NCBI RefSeq assembly: GCF_014192475.1
Contig: NZ_JACHXZ010000004.1
Location: 175,348-239,347, forward strand
Length of the DNA: 64,000 nt
DNA from: Simiduia aestuariiviva
Lineage (GTDB): Bacteria; Pseudomonadota; Gammaproteobacteria; Pseudomonadales; Cellvibrionaceae
Direction of reading: 5' to 3'
Shown piece by piece: positions 10,009-18,802 of this stretch; the first letter of the stretch is position 1, and the number at the start of each line of letters is the position of its first letter. The notes beneath the pieces are model-generated. The model was not told the DNA's origin. It made no database searches and saw only the letters and a list, made by a program, of their open reading frames with translations. The translations under genes and the position numbers were made by a program.

Positions 10009-10186
10009 TCTGAACGCTGCGTTATGACCTATAGACCTGCCCAGCTAGCTGATAAAAGCCTACACTTCAGGTACCCCAGCAACGCCGAAACTACACCAAC
10101 ACAACACCAACACAACACTAAAACAACGTGAGGCAAACACCCACACCCGCTCGACGGCCCAGTCATGCAGCATAATTGGCCGTTAC

Positions 10187-10227
10187 GCATTCGTATGCAT
10201 AGCCAGGCAGGCCTATGAATACGTATG
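10187..10227. promoter_or_regulatory. Two operator-like sites upstream of the TonB receptor
   Basis: ATGAATACGTATG at 10215-10227 is centred on the palindrome ATACGTAT. The identical 13-mer occurs at 14767-14779 upstream of the GH97 gene. A related copy reading ATGCATACGAATG on the minus strand lies at 10188-10200. The sites are 80-120 bp before the receptor start. The form resembles operators of LacI-family sugar regulators; the specific regulator is inferred, and no such gene is in the window. Confidence 0.55.
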
Positions 10228-10309
10228 TAAAGCCTTGTTACTAGGGGCCTTGCCTCATTAGCATGAATTTCTCATCACCATAATAACTAGGTAATCTGAG
10301 GGATACCCT

Positions 10310-13108
10310 ATGAGCAGCCGTTACAATCCATCAAAAGGTCTGCGCTTTGCGCCCACCTTGCTATCTGCCGCCATCATGGCCGCCACCGGCGTTCCTGCCT
10401 TCGCTCAAACCAGCGCAGACGATCAGGAAGCCATTGACGCCATCGAAGAAATTGAAGTTACCGGCTTTCGCCGCAGCGTCATGGACTCCATCAGCACCAA
10501 GCGCGACGCCGCTGCGGTTGTTGAAGCCATCTCTGCGGAAGACATCGGCAAACTGCCCGACTCATCCATCGCCGAAGCCATTTCCCGCTTGCCGGGCCTG
10601 ACTTCTCAGCGTCTGGACGGCCGAGCAAGTAAGGTAACCATTCGCGGTTTCGGTGAAAATGAAAGTGCCACCACCTTTAACGGTCGCGAGCAGGTGTCCA
10701 TTGGCGACAACCGCGGCGTAGAATTCGACCTCTACCCCTCAGAAATCATGAGCGGCGTTACCGTTTATAAGACCCCATCTGCCAACATTGAAGCCGAAGG
10801 CATTGCCGGCGTCATCGACATGCAAACCGTCAAGCCATTGAGCCGCGACGAGCGCGTGATTCAGTTAAACGGTCAGTTGGAACAAACCAGCTTTGACAAG
10901 TTGAACCCCGATGGCGACAACCAAGGCCACCGCGGTACCTTTTCTTACATCGACAAGTTTGCCGACGATCGTTTGGGTGTCGCTTTTGCCTACTCCACCA
11001 TGAGCTCACCCAACCAGGAAGAGCGTTGGAATGCTTGGGGCTACCCAGAGTTCACCGTCGATGGCCAAAATTACTCCATCCTCGGTGGCGCCAAACCTTT
11101 CGTGCGCTCTTCCACATTGGAGCGCGACTCCATGATGTTGGTTGTTGAAGCGCAGCCCATGGACAACCTGAAGACTACCTTCGATGCGCTGTATGTCGAT
11201 TTCACCGACGAGAAAATTCTGCGTGGTATCGAGATCCCCTTCGCGTGGGGTCAAGGTGCAATTTCTGCACAGCCTGAAAATGTCGATGCGGCATCTGGCT
11301 TCATCACCAGCGGCACCACCACTGGCCAGCGCGTTGTGGTTCGCAACGATCTTGAAAAACGCGATGCCAAACTGAACTCCTTCGGCTTCAACGCCGAGTG
11401 GGATGTCTCTGACGAGCTCGTGGTGGAATTCGATGCCAGCATGTCTTCAGTTGAACGGGACATTTGGAGTTTCGAAAGCTACGCAGGAACTGGTCGCGGC
11501 AATGATGTAGGTGTGGCTGACACGCTGACCTACACGTTTGATGGCGGCAATACCGGCGCCACCTTCGACCACGGCTTGGACTACAGCGACTACAACTTGA
11601 TTCAAATGGGTGGTCCACTCACTTGGGGTTGGAGCCAAGCGCTGAACGACAAGTACAACATCGGCGGCACCCCACTTGAAAACACTGCACAGGACGGTTT
11701 CTTAAACGCGCCTGAAATCGATGATGAGCTGTCGTCTCTGAAACTCGCCGCCACCCAAATGGTGGATGCAGGTATCGTCAACTCCATTCAGTACGGTTTG
11801 TCCTACCGCGATCGCGAAAAGACGAAAAAGTCGCAGGGTTATTACATGACTCTGAACGCCTTCCCCGAAATGCTGACTGTGCCTGAAGAATACCGCTTGG
11901 GTTCTGCGTCATTGGATTTCATCGGCATGGGTAACATGATTGCCATCGACTCTGGCGCCATGTTGCGTGACGGTTACTACGACCTCACCGATGAAGCGCT
12001 AACGGGCATTCAGCACTTAACGAAGTCTTGGTCTGTTGCAGAAACAGTGACAGCCGCCTTTGTACAAGCAGACTTTGAAAGTGATATCGCTGGCATGGCA
12101 TTGACCGGTAACGTAGGCCTACGCTATGTACAAACCGAGCAACGCTCTAAAGGCAGCGCTGGCAACACCATCGACGGTTTAGTTGTTGCATCGCCTACAA
12201 ACATCAGCCACGACTATGAAAACTGGTTGCCCAGCTTGAATCTGTCACTGGCCATTGATGATCAGCAAACAGTTCGCTTTGGTGCGGCGCAAACCCTTTC
12301 GCGCGCTCGCCTGGACGAAATGAACGCATCAGTACAGGTGAACTACAACCAGCAGCCTGACAGCAATGGTAATTACTGGTCCATTAATGGCGGCAACCCT
12401 GCGCTGGAACCTAAAGAGGCCACCGGCTTCGACGTGACCTATGAAAATTATTTCAGTCAGGAAGGTTACTTCTCAGTCGCTTTATTCCACAAAGAGTTGG
12501 ACAGCTGGATTTTTGATGGCACCTACGAAACTGAACTGGTCGGCGTTGCTGATCCAGCCACCGGTAATGTACCTGCCAACTCCACTGCCACCGGCAGCGG
12601 TAAAGTCAACGGCGGCGGCGGCACTCTGCAGGGTTATGAACTTGCCGTAGCGCTTCCGTTCAACGTATTCAGTGAAAGCTTGGATGGTTTCGGCTTGTTG
12701 GCCAGCCACACCGGCGTTGAATCCGACGTGAAAGATTTGAACGGCAACGACTACGAACTGCCCGGTTTGTCGAAGAGCATCGAGTCACTGACCATGTACT
12801 ACGAAAACCACGGCTTCCAAGTTCGCACCAGCATGCGCAAGCGCGCTGACTTCAAAGGCGATGTCTATGGCATTGGCTTCGATACCGTGCAAGTTGATGT
12901 TAAAGGCGAAACCATTTGGGATGCCCAAATTGGTTACAACTTTGAAGACTCCGGTGTTACCGGCTTGGAAGGGTTGTCTATCTTCCTGCAGGCCTACAAC
13001 CTAACAGATGAGCCATTCACTACCTTGAGCGGCGATAACGCGCTACAGGTGCGTGACTATCAGTCCTACGGTAGCACCTACCTGATGGGCTTCAGCTACA
13101 AGCTGTAA
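10310..13108 (+). CDS. TonB-dependent receptor (probable maltodextrin receptor)
   Basis: A 932-residue outer-membrane active transporter. Residues 1-32 form a signal peptide cleaved at AFA/Q. A TonB box-like EEIEVTGFRRS follows at about 47-57, then a plug domain (VRIRGF-like VTIRGFGENES, TFNGREQ) and a long beta-barrel ending GFSYKL. The N-terminal style (GKLPDSSIAEAISRLPG) belongs to the Xanthomonas/Caulobacter receptor group used for complex carbohydrates. Its substrate is inferred as alpha-glucan oligosaccharides, because the next genes are a halogenase-like flavoprotein and five alpha-glucan-type enzymes or accessory proteins. GAGGG precedes the ATG. A shared operator-like site upstream suggests co-regulation with the GH97 operon. 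A terminator separates it from the halogenase-like gene. Confidence 0.93.
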   Translation: MSSRYNPSKGLRFAPTLLSAAIMAATGVPAFAQTSADDQEAIDAIEEIEVTGFRRSVMDSISTKRDAAAVVEAISAEDIGKLPDSSIAEAISRLPGLTSQRLDGRASKVTIRGFGENESATTFNGREQVSIGDNRGVEFDLYPSEIMSGVTVYKTPSANIEAEGIAGVIDMQTVKPLSRDERVIQLNGQLEQTSFDKLNPDGDNQGHRGTFSYIDKFADDRLGVAFAYSTMSSPNQEERWNAWGYPEFTVDGQNYSILGGAKPFVRSSTLERDSMMLVVEAQPMDNLKTTFDALYVDFTDEKILRGIEIPFAWGQGAISAQPENVDAASGFITSGTTTGQRVVVRNDLEKRDAKLNSFGFNAEWDVSDELVVEFDASMSSVERDIWSFESYAGTGRGNDVGVADTLTYTFDGGNTGATFDHGLDYSDYNLIQMGGPLTWGWSQALNDKYNIGGTPLENTAQDGFLNAPEIDDELSSLKLAATQMVDAGIVNSIQYGLSYRDREKTKKSQGYYMTLNAFPEMLTVPEEYRLGSASLDFIGMGNMIAIDSGAMLRDGYYDLTDEALTGIQHLTKSWSVAETVTAAFVQADFESDIAGMALTGNVGLRYVQTEQRSKGSAGNTIDGLVVASPTNISHDYENWLPSLNLSLAIDDQQTVRFGAAQTLSRARLDEMNASVQVNYNQQPDSNGNYWSINGGNPALEPKEATGFDVTYENYFSQEGYFSVALFHKELDSWIFDGTYETELVGVADPATGNVPANSTATGSGKVNGGGGTLQGYELAVALPFNVFSESLDGFGLLASHTGVESDVKDLNGNDYELPGLSKSIESLTMYYENHGFQVRTSMRKRADFKGDVYGIGFDTVQVDVKGETIWDAQIGYNFEDSGVTGLEGLSIFLQAYNLTDEPFTTLSGDNALQVRDYQSYGSTYLMGFSYKL

Positions 13109-13125
13109 TGTATCGTCTGTAAACG

Positions 13126-13160
13126 AAAAACCCTTGCGGCCCAGCCGCAGGGGTTTTTTT
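13126..13160 (+). terminator. Rho-independent terminator after the TonB receptor
   Basis: AAACCCTTGCGGC pairs with GCCGCAGGGGTTT across a CCA loop (one T-G wobble) and is followed by a run of T. It begins 17 bp after the stop, so the receptor message probably ends here in part. Confidence 0.85.
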
Positions 13161-13231
13161 ATGTCCGGGGCCTGCTGAACAGCCGCGCCCAAAGGCCTAT
13201 AATGAATTTAAAAAAATAAAGAGAGAATTCC

Positions 13232-14722
13232 GTGCAGACACAAGAACCCGTGCAAAATCTCGTTATTCTTGGCGGCGGCACCGCCGGCTGGATTACCGCC
13301 TCACTGATGGCCAAAGTGTTGGGCAAGGTCATCAACATCACGCTGGTTGAGTCCGATAAAATCGGCACGGTGGGCGTGGGCGAAGCCACTATTCCTCCCA
13401 TCATCAATTTCAATCAAGCGCTGGGATTAGACGAACAGGCATTCCTCAAAGCCACCAAGGGCACCATTAAACTGGGCATCCAATTCGAACACTGGCACAA
13501 GCAGGGCGCCAGCTACATGCACGCCTTTGGCAGCATTGGCAAAAATTTCCCGTTTTGCGATTTTCACCATTTTTGGCGCAAGCACCAGCTGCAGGGCAAG
13601 GACACAAATTTTTGGGATTTTTCGCTGAACTACCAAGCCGCAATTCACAACAAATTTGCGCCGCTTGCGAATATTCAAGGCACGAACTTGCCCGGCCTCT
13701 CCTACGCCTATCACTTTGATGCCGGGCTCTACGCGCAGTACTTGCGGCAATACAGTGAGTCAAAAGGGGTAAGACGCATCGAAGGCACCGTCAAAGAGGT
13801 CGGCGTCAACGCCGAATCGGGCCACATCGAACGGCTGCTGCTCGACGACGGGCAGCAGATTGCCGGCGACTTGTTTGTCGACTGCACCGGCATGAGTGGC
13901 CTACTCATCAAGAAAACCTTGCAGACCGGCTACATCGATTGGTCGCACTGGCTGCCCTGCGATCGCGCCATCGCCGTGCCCAGCAGCGCGCAGCACCCCA
14001 TTGCACCCTACACCCGCTCCATTGCTCACGCAGCCGGCTGGCAATGGCGCATCCCGCTGCAACACCGCACGGGCAATGGACTGGTATTTTCCAGTCAGCA
14101 CTGGTCAGATGCGGAAGCCGAAGCGGCGCTGATGAATAATTTAGACGGCGAACCACTGGCCGTCCCTAAGGTCATCCCCTTCACCACCGGTCGTCGCGCA
14201 CAGCAATGGAATAAAAATGTGGTCAGCATTGGCCTTTCCAGTGGCTTTCTCGAGCCCCTGGAATCCACCAGCATTCATTTAATTCAATCGGCGGCCACCC
14301 GACTGATTAAATGCTTTCCCCATAACGGCATCAAAACCGCCGATATTCAGGCGTTTAATCAACAATCAATCGTAGAAATTGAGCGTATCCGCGATTTTAT
14401 TATTCTGCACTACAAGGCCACCGAACGGGATGACAGCCCGTTTTGGCGCCAGTGTAGAGAGATGGAAATTCCCGACACGCTGGCCGAAAAAATTGAATTG
14501 TTTCGCGCCACTGGCAAGGTGTTCCGCGATTTCGACGATTTGTTTACAGAGGCCGCCTGGCAACAAGTGCTTATCGGCCAAGGCATATTACCCAACGACT
14601 ATCACAGCATTGTCGACTCGCTCACCGAACAGCAGTTACAGGAGCTCATGGATAACTTGAAGACACTTATCGATGGCACAGTAACCGCGCTACCGATGCA
14701 CGATAATTTTTTACCTAAGTGA
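13232..14722 (+). CDS. Flavin-dependent tryptophan halogenase-like protein
   Basis: A 496-residue flavoprotein of the tryptophan 7-halogenase family. It has the FAD-binding GGGTAGW loop near residue 14, GEATIPP near residue 51, a lysine in TIKLGIQF at about residue 80 that matches the position of the halogenase catalytic lysine, WQWRIP (the WxWxIP signature) at about 270-275, and FLEPLESTSIHL near the C-terminus. Family knowledge: such proteins chlorinate or brominate tryptophan or other aromatics using reduced flavin. Members beside TonB receptors in Xanthomonas, Caulobacter and marine bacteria mostly have unknown substrates. The GTG start has GAGAG upstream. A role in tryptophan halogenation is not supported by context, because its neighbours are all sugar genes. 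Confidence 0.88.
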   Translation: MQTQEPVQNLVILGGGTAGWITASLMAKVLGKVINITLVESDKIGTVGVGEATIPPIINFNQALGLDEQAFLKATKGTIKLGIQFEHWHKQGASYMHAFGSIGKNFPFCDFHHFWRKHQLQGKDTNFWDFSLNYQAAIHNKFAPLANIQGTNLPGLSYAYHFDAGLYAQYLRQYSESKGVRRIEGTVKEVGVNAESGHIERLLLDDGQQIAGDLFVDCTGMSGLLIKKTLQTGYIDWSHWLPCDRAIAVPSSAQHPIAPYTRSIAHAAGWQWRIPLQHRTGNGLVFSSQHWSDAEAEAALMNNLDGEPLAVPKVIPFTTGRRAQQWNKNVVSIGLSSGFLEPLESTSIHLIQSAATRLIKCFPHNGIKTADIQAFNQQSIVEIERIRDFIILHYKATERDDSPFWRQCREMEIPDTLAEKIELFRATGKVFRDFDDLFTEAAWQQVLIGQGILPNDYHSIVDSLTEQQLQELMDNLKTLIDGTVTALPMHDNFLPK

Positions 14723-14766
14723 GCCACCTAATGGCGTATTAGCGCCACTTGCGCAGGCCCCATTGC

Positions 14767-14779
14767 ATGAATACGTATG
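14767..14779. promoter_or_regulatory. Operator-like site upstream of the GH97 operon
   Basis: ATGAATACGTATG, identical to the site at 10215-10227 before the TonB receptor. It lies about 95 bp before the GH97 start and 45 bp after the halogenase stop. Two exact 13-bp matches at the two promoters of one functional locus make a shared regulator likely. Confidence 0.55.
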
Positions 14780-14874
14780 CAGATGGTTTTACCTGAGACA
14801 GGGGTTTCATAGCATGTGGGCTACCCCATGCGGAATGCCACTCGCCTTCGCAAGTCGCCTAAAAAGGAAAACCC

Positions 14875-16914
14875 ATGCGCTCTACGCTCGCAATACTGGT
14901 CGCCGTTGGTTTTGCTGCCACCCTAGAGGCAGCGAATGCCGCTACGACGCAAATTAGCAGCCCCAATGGCAGCTTGACGCTCACCCTGTCTGACGAGGGC
15001 GATGCGCCCAACTATCACATCACATTAAACGGTGCCCCCGTCATTGAGGCTTCGAAATTAGGACTGGTGACGCTGGAGCGCGGCGAACTGGGTGCGCACT
15101 ATAAATTGTCCGCCCATACGCGAAGCAGCCAAAACACGCGCTGGGAACAACCCTGGGGCGAGCGGCGCTGGGTGGCCGATCACCACAACGAATTGCTGGC
15201 CACCTTTGCGCATGTCAATGGCGGAAAATTCAATCTGCGCATTCGCGCCTTTGACGATGGCATTGGTTTTCGCTACGAAGTCCCTGCGCAAGAAAAATCT
15301 ACGCGCACGAATATCACCGATGAGCTAACAGAGTTCGCGCTCGCCAATGCCGCCAATACGCGCGCGCTCTGGATTCCGGGCCGCGGGTGGAATCGCTACG
15401 AATACCCCTACCGCAATACGCCCCTTGCCGATATGGGTTTGGCCCATACGCCGGCAACATTTAAAAACGGCAATGGCGTGCACATCAGCATTCACGAGGC
15501 GGCGCTTGTGGACTACGCCGCCATGGTGTTAGACCAGCGTCGACCCGGCATCCTGAAAGCCAACCTCACGCCTTGGTCGGATGGCATTAAGGTAAAAACC
15601 GGTGCAAGTTTTGTCACGCCTTGGCGCACGCTGCAGATTAGCGAATCGGCAACCGGCTTACTCAACTCCGATTTAATTTTGAATCTCAATGAGCCCAATG
15701 CCTTGGGTGATGTCAGCTGGGTAAAACCCGGAAAATATGTGGGCATCTGGTGGGGCATGCACTTGGGCGTTAACACTTGGGGCAGCGGACCCAAACACGG
15801 TGCCACCACCAAAAACACGACGGCCATGATGGACTTCGCCGCCGAGCACGGTTTTGATGGGGTGTTGGTTGAAGGTTGGAATGAGGGCTGGGACGGCGAC
15901 TGGTTTAACAATGGCGATCTGTTTAGCTTTACCAAAACCTACGCCGATTTTGATTTAGCCGCCGTCACTGCGCACGCCAAGGCCAAGGGCGTGCGGTTAA
16001 TCGGACACCATGAAACTTCCGGCAACGTCACCAACTATCGCAATCAAATGGCGGGCGCGCTGGACCTCTATGCGAAGGTCGGTGTTACGCAAATTAAAAC
16101 GGGTTATGTGGCCGACGGCGGCAATATCAAGCGCATCGATGAACGTGGCCTTGTGCGCAAGGAATGGCACGACGGCCAATTTATGGTGAACGAATACCTG
16201 CACAATATTCGCGCAGCCGCCCAGCGCAAGATCAGCATCAACACCCACGAGCCCATTAAGGACACCGGCCTGCGTCGCACCTACCCCAACTGGATCAGTC
16301 GCGAGGGCGCGCGCGGTCAGGAGTTCAACGCGTGGGGCAGCCCGCCGAACGCACCGGATCACACCGTTAATTTGGCCTTCACGCGAATGCTTGCCGGCCC
16401 CATGGATTTCACCCCAGGCATCTTTAATTTAGCGTGGGATGGGCTAGATGCAGAAAACCGGGTGCAAACCACCTTGGCAAAACAACTGGCCCTGTACGTG
16501 GTGCTCTATAGCCCCATTCAAATGGCCGCCGACCTGCCCGAGAATTATTTGGCGCGCCCCAAAGCGTTTCAGTTTATAAAAGATGTGGTCACGGATTGGG
16601 AGCAAAGCCATGCCATTGCAGGCGAGCTGGGCGACTATGCAGCCTTCGCGCGTAAAGATCGACACAGCAGCACCTGGTTCATTGGCGCCATCACCGACGA
16701 GCAGGCACGAACCGTCACCTTGCCACTGCACTACCTCAAACCAAACACAAACTACCGCGCAGAAATTTACCGCGATGGCGAACAGGCCCACTGGAAAACC
16801 GCGCCCTACGACCTGCTCATCGAAACCCGTCGCGTCACCCATGCCGACCAACTCACCTACCCACTGGCTGCCAGCGGCGGACTCGCCGTGCGCTTGGTGG
16901 AGGAGAACCAATGA
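14875..16914 (+). CDS. Glycoside hydrolase family 97 (alpha-glucosidase type)
   Basis: A 679-residue secreted enzyme with a signal peptide cleaved near ANA/AT (about residue 22). The sequence has the GH97 N-terminal beta-sandwich followed by a TIM barrel. Glutamates expected for the inverting, SusB-like subgroup are present: E380 in GHHETSG, E459 in THEPIKDTG, E477 in SREGARG and E483 in GQEFNAW. The spacing of the last three (18 and 6 residues) matches the calcium-binding and catalytic set of SusB as I know it. It should release glucose from the ends of maltooligosaccharides in the periplasm. AAGGAAAA precedes the ATG. The stop overlaps the next start (ATGA), showing translational coupling to the GH13 gene. 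Confidence 0.93.
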   Translation: MRSTLAILVAVGFAATLEAANAATTQISSPNGSLTLTLSDEGDAPNYHITLNGAPVIEASKLGLVTLERGELGAHYKLSAHTRSSQNTRWEQPWGERRWVADHHNELLATFAHVNGGKFNLRIRAFDDGIGFRYEVPAQEKSTRTNITDELTEFALANAANTRALWIPGRGWNRYEYPYRNTPLADMGLAHTPATFKNGNGVHISIHEAALVDYAAMVLDQRRPGILKANLTPWSDGIKVKTGASFVTPWRTLQISESATGLLNSDLILNLNEPNALGDVSWVKPGKYVGIWWGMHLGVNTWGSGPKHGATTKNTTAMMDFAAEHGFDGVLVEGWNEGWDGDWFNNGDLFSFTKTYADFDLAAVTAHAKAKGVRLIGHHETSGNVTNYRNQMAGALDLYAKVGVTQIKTGYVADGGNIKRIDERGLVRKEWHDGQFMVNEYLHNIRAAAQRKISINTHEPIKDTGLRRTYPNWISREGARGQEFNAWGSPPNAPDHTVNLAFTRMLAGPMDFTPGIFNLAWDGLDAENRVQTTLAKQLALYVVLYSPIQMAADLPENYLARPKAFQFIKDVVTDWEQSHAIAGELGDYAAFARKDRHSSTWFIGAITDEQARTVTLPLHYLKPNTNYRAEIYRDGEQAHWKTAPYDLLIETRRVTHADQLTYPLAASGGLAVRLVEENQ

Positions 16915-18776
16915 AGATTTCAAGCGCTAAGATCGCAACGATTGTTGCCCTATGTTTTATGTGGACGCCATTGCAAAGCCACGCCGGCATCGAGCGGGTG
17001 GAACCACCACACTGGTGGGTAGGCATGCAGAATACGTCCGTCGAACTGCTGATCTACGGCGACAATATCGGCGCCTATGACGTACAACTAGCATCATCAG
17101 ACACAGCGCGAGCAAAAATATCAAAACGCACGCGTACCGATAACCCCAACTACCTTTTTGTCACGCTGGATATCGCCACCAACGCCGCGGCCGGCGTGTT
17201 AACGCTCAACTTCACCCATCCAGACCGCGCGACGCTGCAACACCACTATGAATTGAAGGCACGTCAGTTTGACCCTCAGAAACATCAAGGCTTTAGCAAT
17301 CGCGATTTGATTTACTTACTCACGCCAGATCGCTTTGCCAATGGCGATCCACGTAATGATTCGCACCCGAACTATCGCGATAGATTAAATCGAGCCGACC
17401 CCTACGGACGTCACGGTGGAGACCTACAAGGCATCATCGATCATTTGGATTATTTGCAATCACTGGGGGTAACACAGCTGTGGCTGAACCCCGTGGTTGA
17501 AAATGCCATGCAAGAGGCGTCCTACCACGGCTATGCCGGTACAGACTTTTACAAGGTAGATCCCCGGTACGGCAGCAACGCGCTCTATCAAACACTCGCA
17601 GCGCAGGCGCGCGCGCGCGGCATTGGTTTAATCATCGATCTGGTGCCCAACCACAGCGGCATTGACCACTGGTGGTTGCGCGATATGCCCGCTGCCGACT
17701 GGGTCAATCACGGCGGAAAATTTGTGGAAACCAATCACATGCGCGAAACGCTGCAAGACATTCACGCCGCGCGTGCCGACCAACAAGCCTTCACCGACGG
17801 TTGGTTTGTGCCCACCATGCCCGACCTGAATCAACGCAACCCATTACTCGCCAACTATCTCACGCAAAATGCCATCTGGTGGATCGAGAGCGCACAACTC
17901 AGCGGCATTCGCGTCGACACCTGGTCTTATTCAGACAAAGATTTTCTACGCCAGTGGGTGGCAAGCATTCTCACCGAATATCCGCGGCTAACTATCGTGG
18001 GCGAGGAGTGGAGCACTGACCCCAACATCCTAGCCTATTGGCAGCGCGGGCAAAAAAATGCCGACGGTTATAGCACGCAAATTCCCAGCCTGTTTGATTT
18101 TCCATTGCAAGCTGATCTCATCGCATCGCTCGCCGAACAAGAGAGCTGGAATAGCGGCTTGGTAAAACTCTATCGAAGCCTAAGCCGCGACCGAGTCTAT
18201 GCCGATGCCAGTGCGCTCACCATCTTTGCCGACAATCACGACATGAGCCGCGTGCATACGCAGCTGGGTCACGACCCGGCACTGACTCGCATGGCACTCA
18301 CACTCGTGGCTACGCTGCGTGGCATTCCGCAGATTTTTTACGGCACAGAAATTTTAATGGCCAACCCCGGCACTGATTCGCACGGCGTCATTCGCACAGA
18401 CTTTCCGGGTGGTTGGTCAGGCGACAAGGTCAACGCCTTTACCGGCAAAGGTTTGTCGACCGAAGCCCGCGCCATGCAAGCCTATGTGCGGCAATTATTT
18501 AGCTGGCGTAAAACGGCCACCGCAATTCATACAGGTGCCCTGCGTCACTACGCACCCAAGGACGGCGTTTACACCTTTTTCCGCTTTAACAATGCCGAAC
18601 GCTGGATGATTGTCGTCAACAAAAATGCAACGGCCAAAATGCTGGACACCAACCCCCTGCGAGAAGATTTGGCGGGCTACAAATCGGCCACAGAAGTGTT
18701 TTCCCAGCGCACCACACCGCTGCGCGAAGGCCTGAGTTTGGCGGCCAAAAGCGTCACCATTTTCCGCATCCAATAG
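16911..18776 (+). CDS. GH13 cyclomaltodextrinase/neopullulanase-type enzyme
   Basis: A 621-residue secreted alpha-amylase family protein. A signal peptide ends near SHA/GI. A cyclomaltodextrinase-type N-terminal beta domain (about 28-120) precedes the GH13 barrel. Catalytic residues are readable: nucleophile D336 in GIRVDTW, acid/base E365 in IVGEEW and the third carboxylate D444 in FADNHDM. LIIDLVPNHSG is the standard conserved region I. A small C-terminal beta domain follows. Enzymes with this layout, such as SusA of Bacteroides, cut maltodextrins, pullulan or cyclodextrins in the periplasm. It overlaps the GH97 gene by 4 bp. Confidence 0.92.
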   Translation: MKISSAKIATIVALCFMWTPLQSHAGIERVEPPHWWVGMQNTSVELLIYGDNIGAYDVQLASSDTARAKISKRTRTDNPNYLFVTLDIATNAAAGVLTLNFTHPDRATLQHHYELKARQFDPQKHQGFSNRDLIYLLTPDRFANGDPRNDSHPNYRDRLNRADPYGRHGGDLQGIIDHLDYLQSLGVTQLWLNPVVENAMQEASYHGYAGTDFYKVDPRYGSNALYQTLAAQARARGIGLIIDLVPNHSGIDHWWLRDMPAADWVNHGGKFVETNHMRETLQDIHAARADQQAFTDGWFVPTMPDLNQRNPLLANYLTQNAIWWIESAQLSGIRVDTWSYSDKDFLRQWVASILTEYPRLTIVGEEWSTDPNILAYWQRGQKNADGYSTQIPSLFDFPLQADLIASLAEQESWNSGLVKLYRSLSRDRVYADASALTIFADNHDMSRVHTQLGHDPALTRMALTLVATLRGIPQIFYGTEILMANPGTDSHGVIRTDFPGGWSGDKVNAFTGKGLSTEARAMQAYVRQLFSWRKTATAIHTGALRHYAPKDGVYTFFRFNNAERWMIVVNKNATAKMLDTNPLREDLAGYKSATEVFSQRTTPLREGLSLAAKSVTIFRIQ

Positions 18777-18802
18777 CCAATGCAACTACTGAGTCATTGA
18801 AC

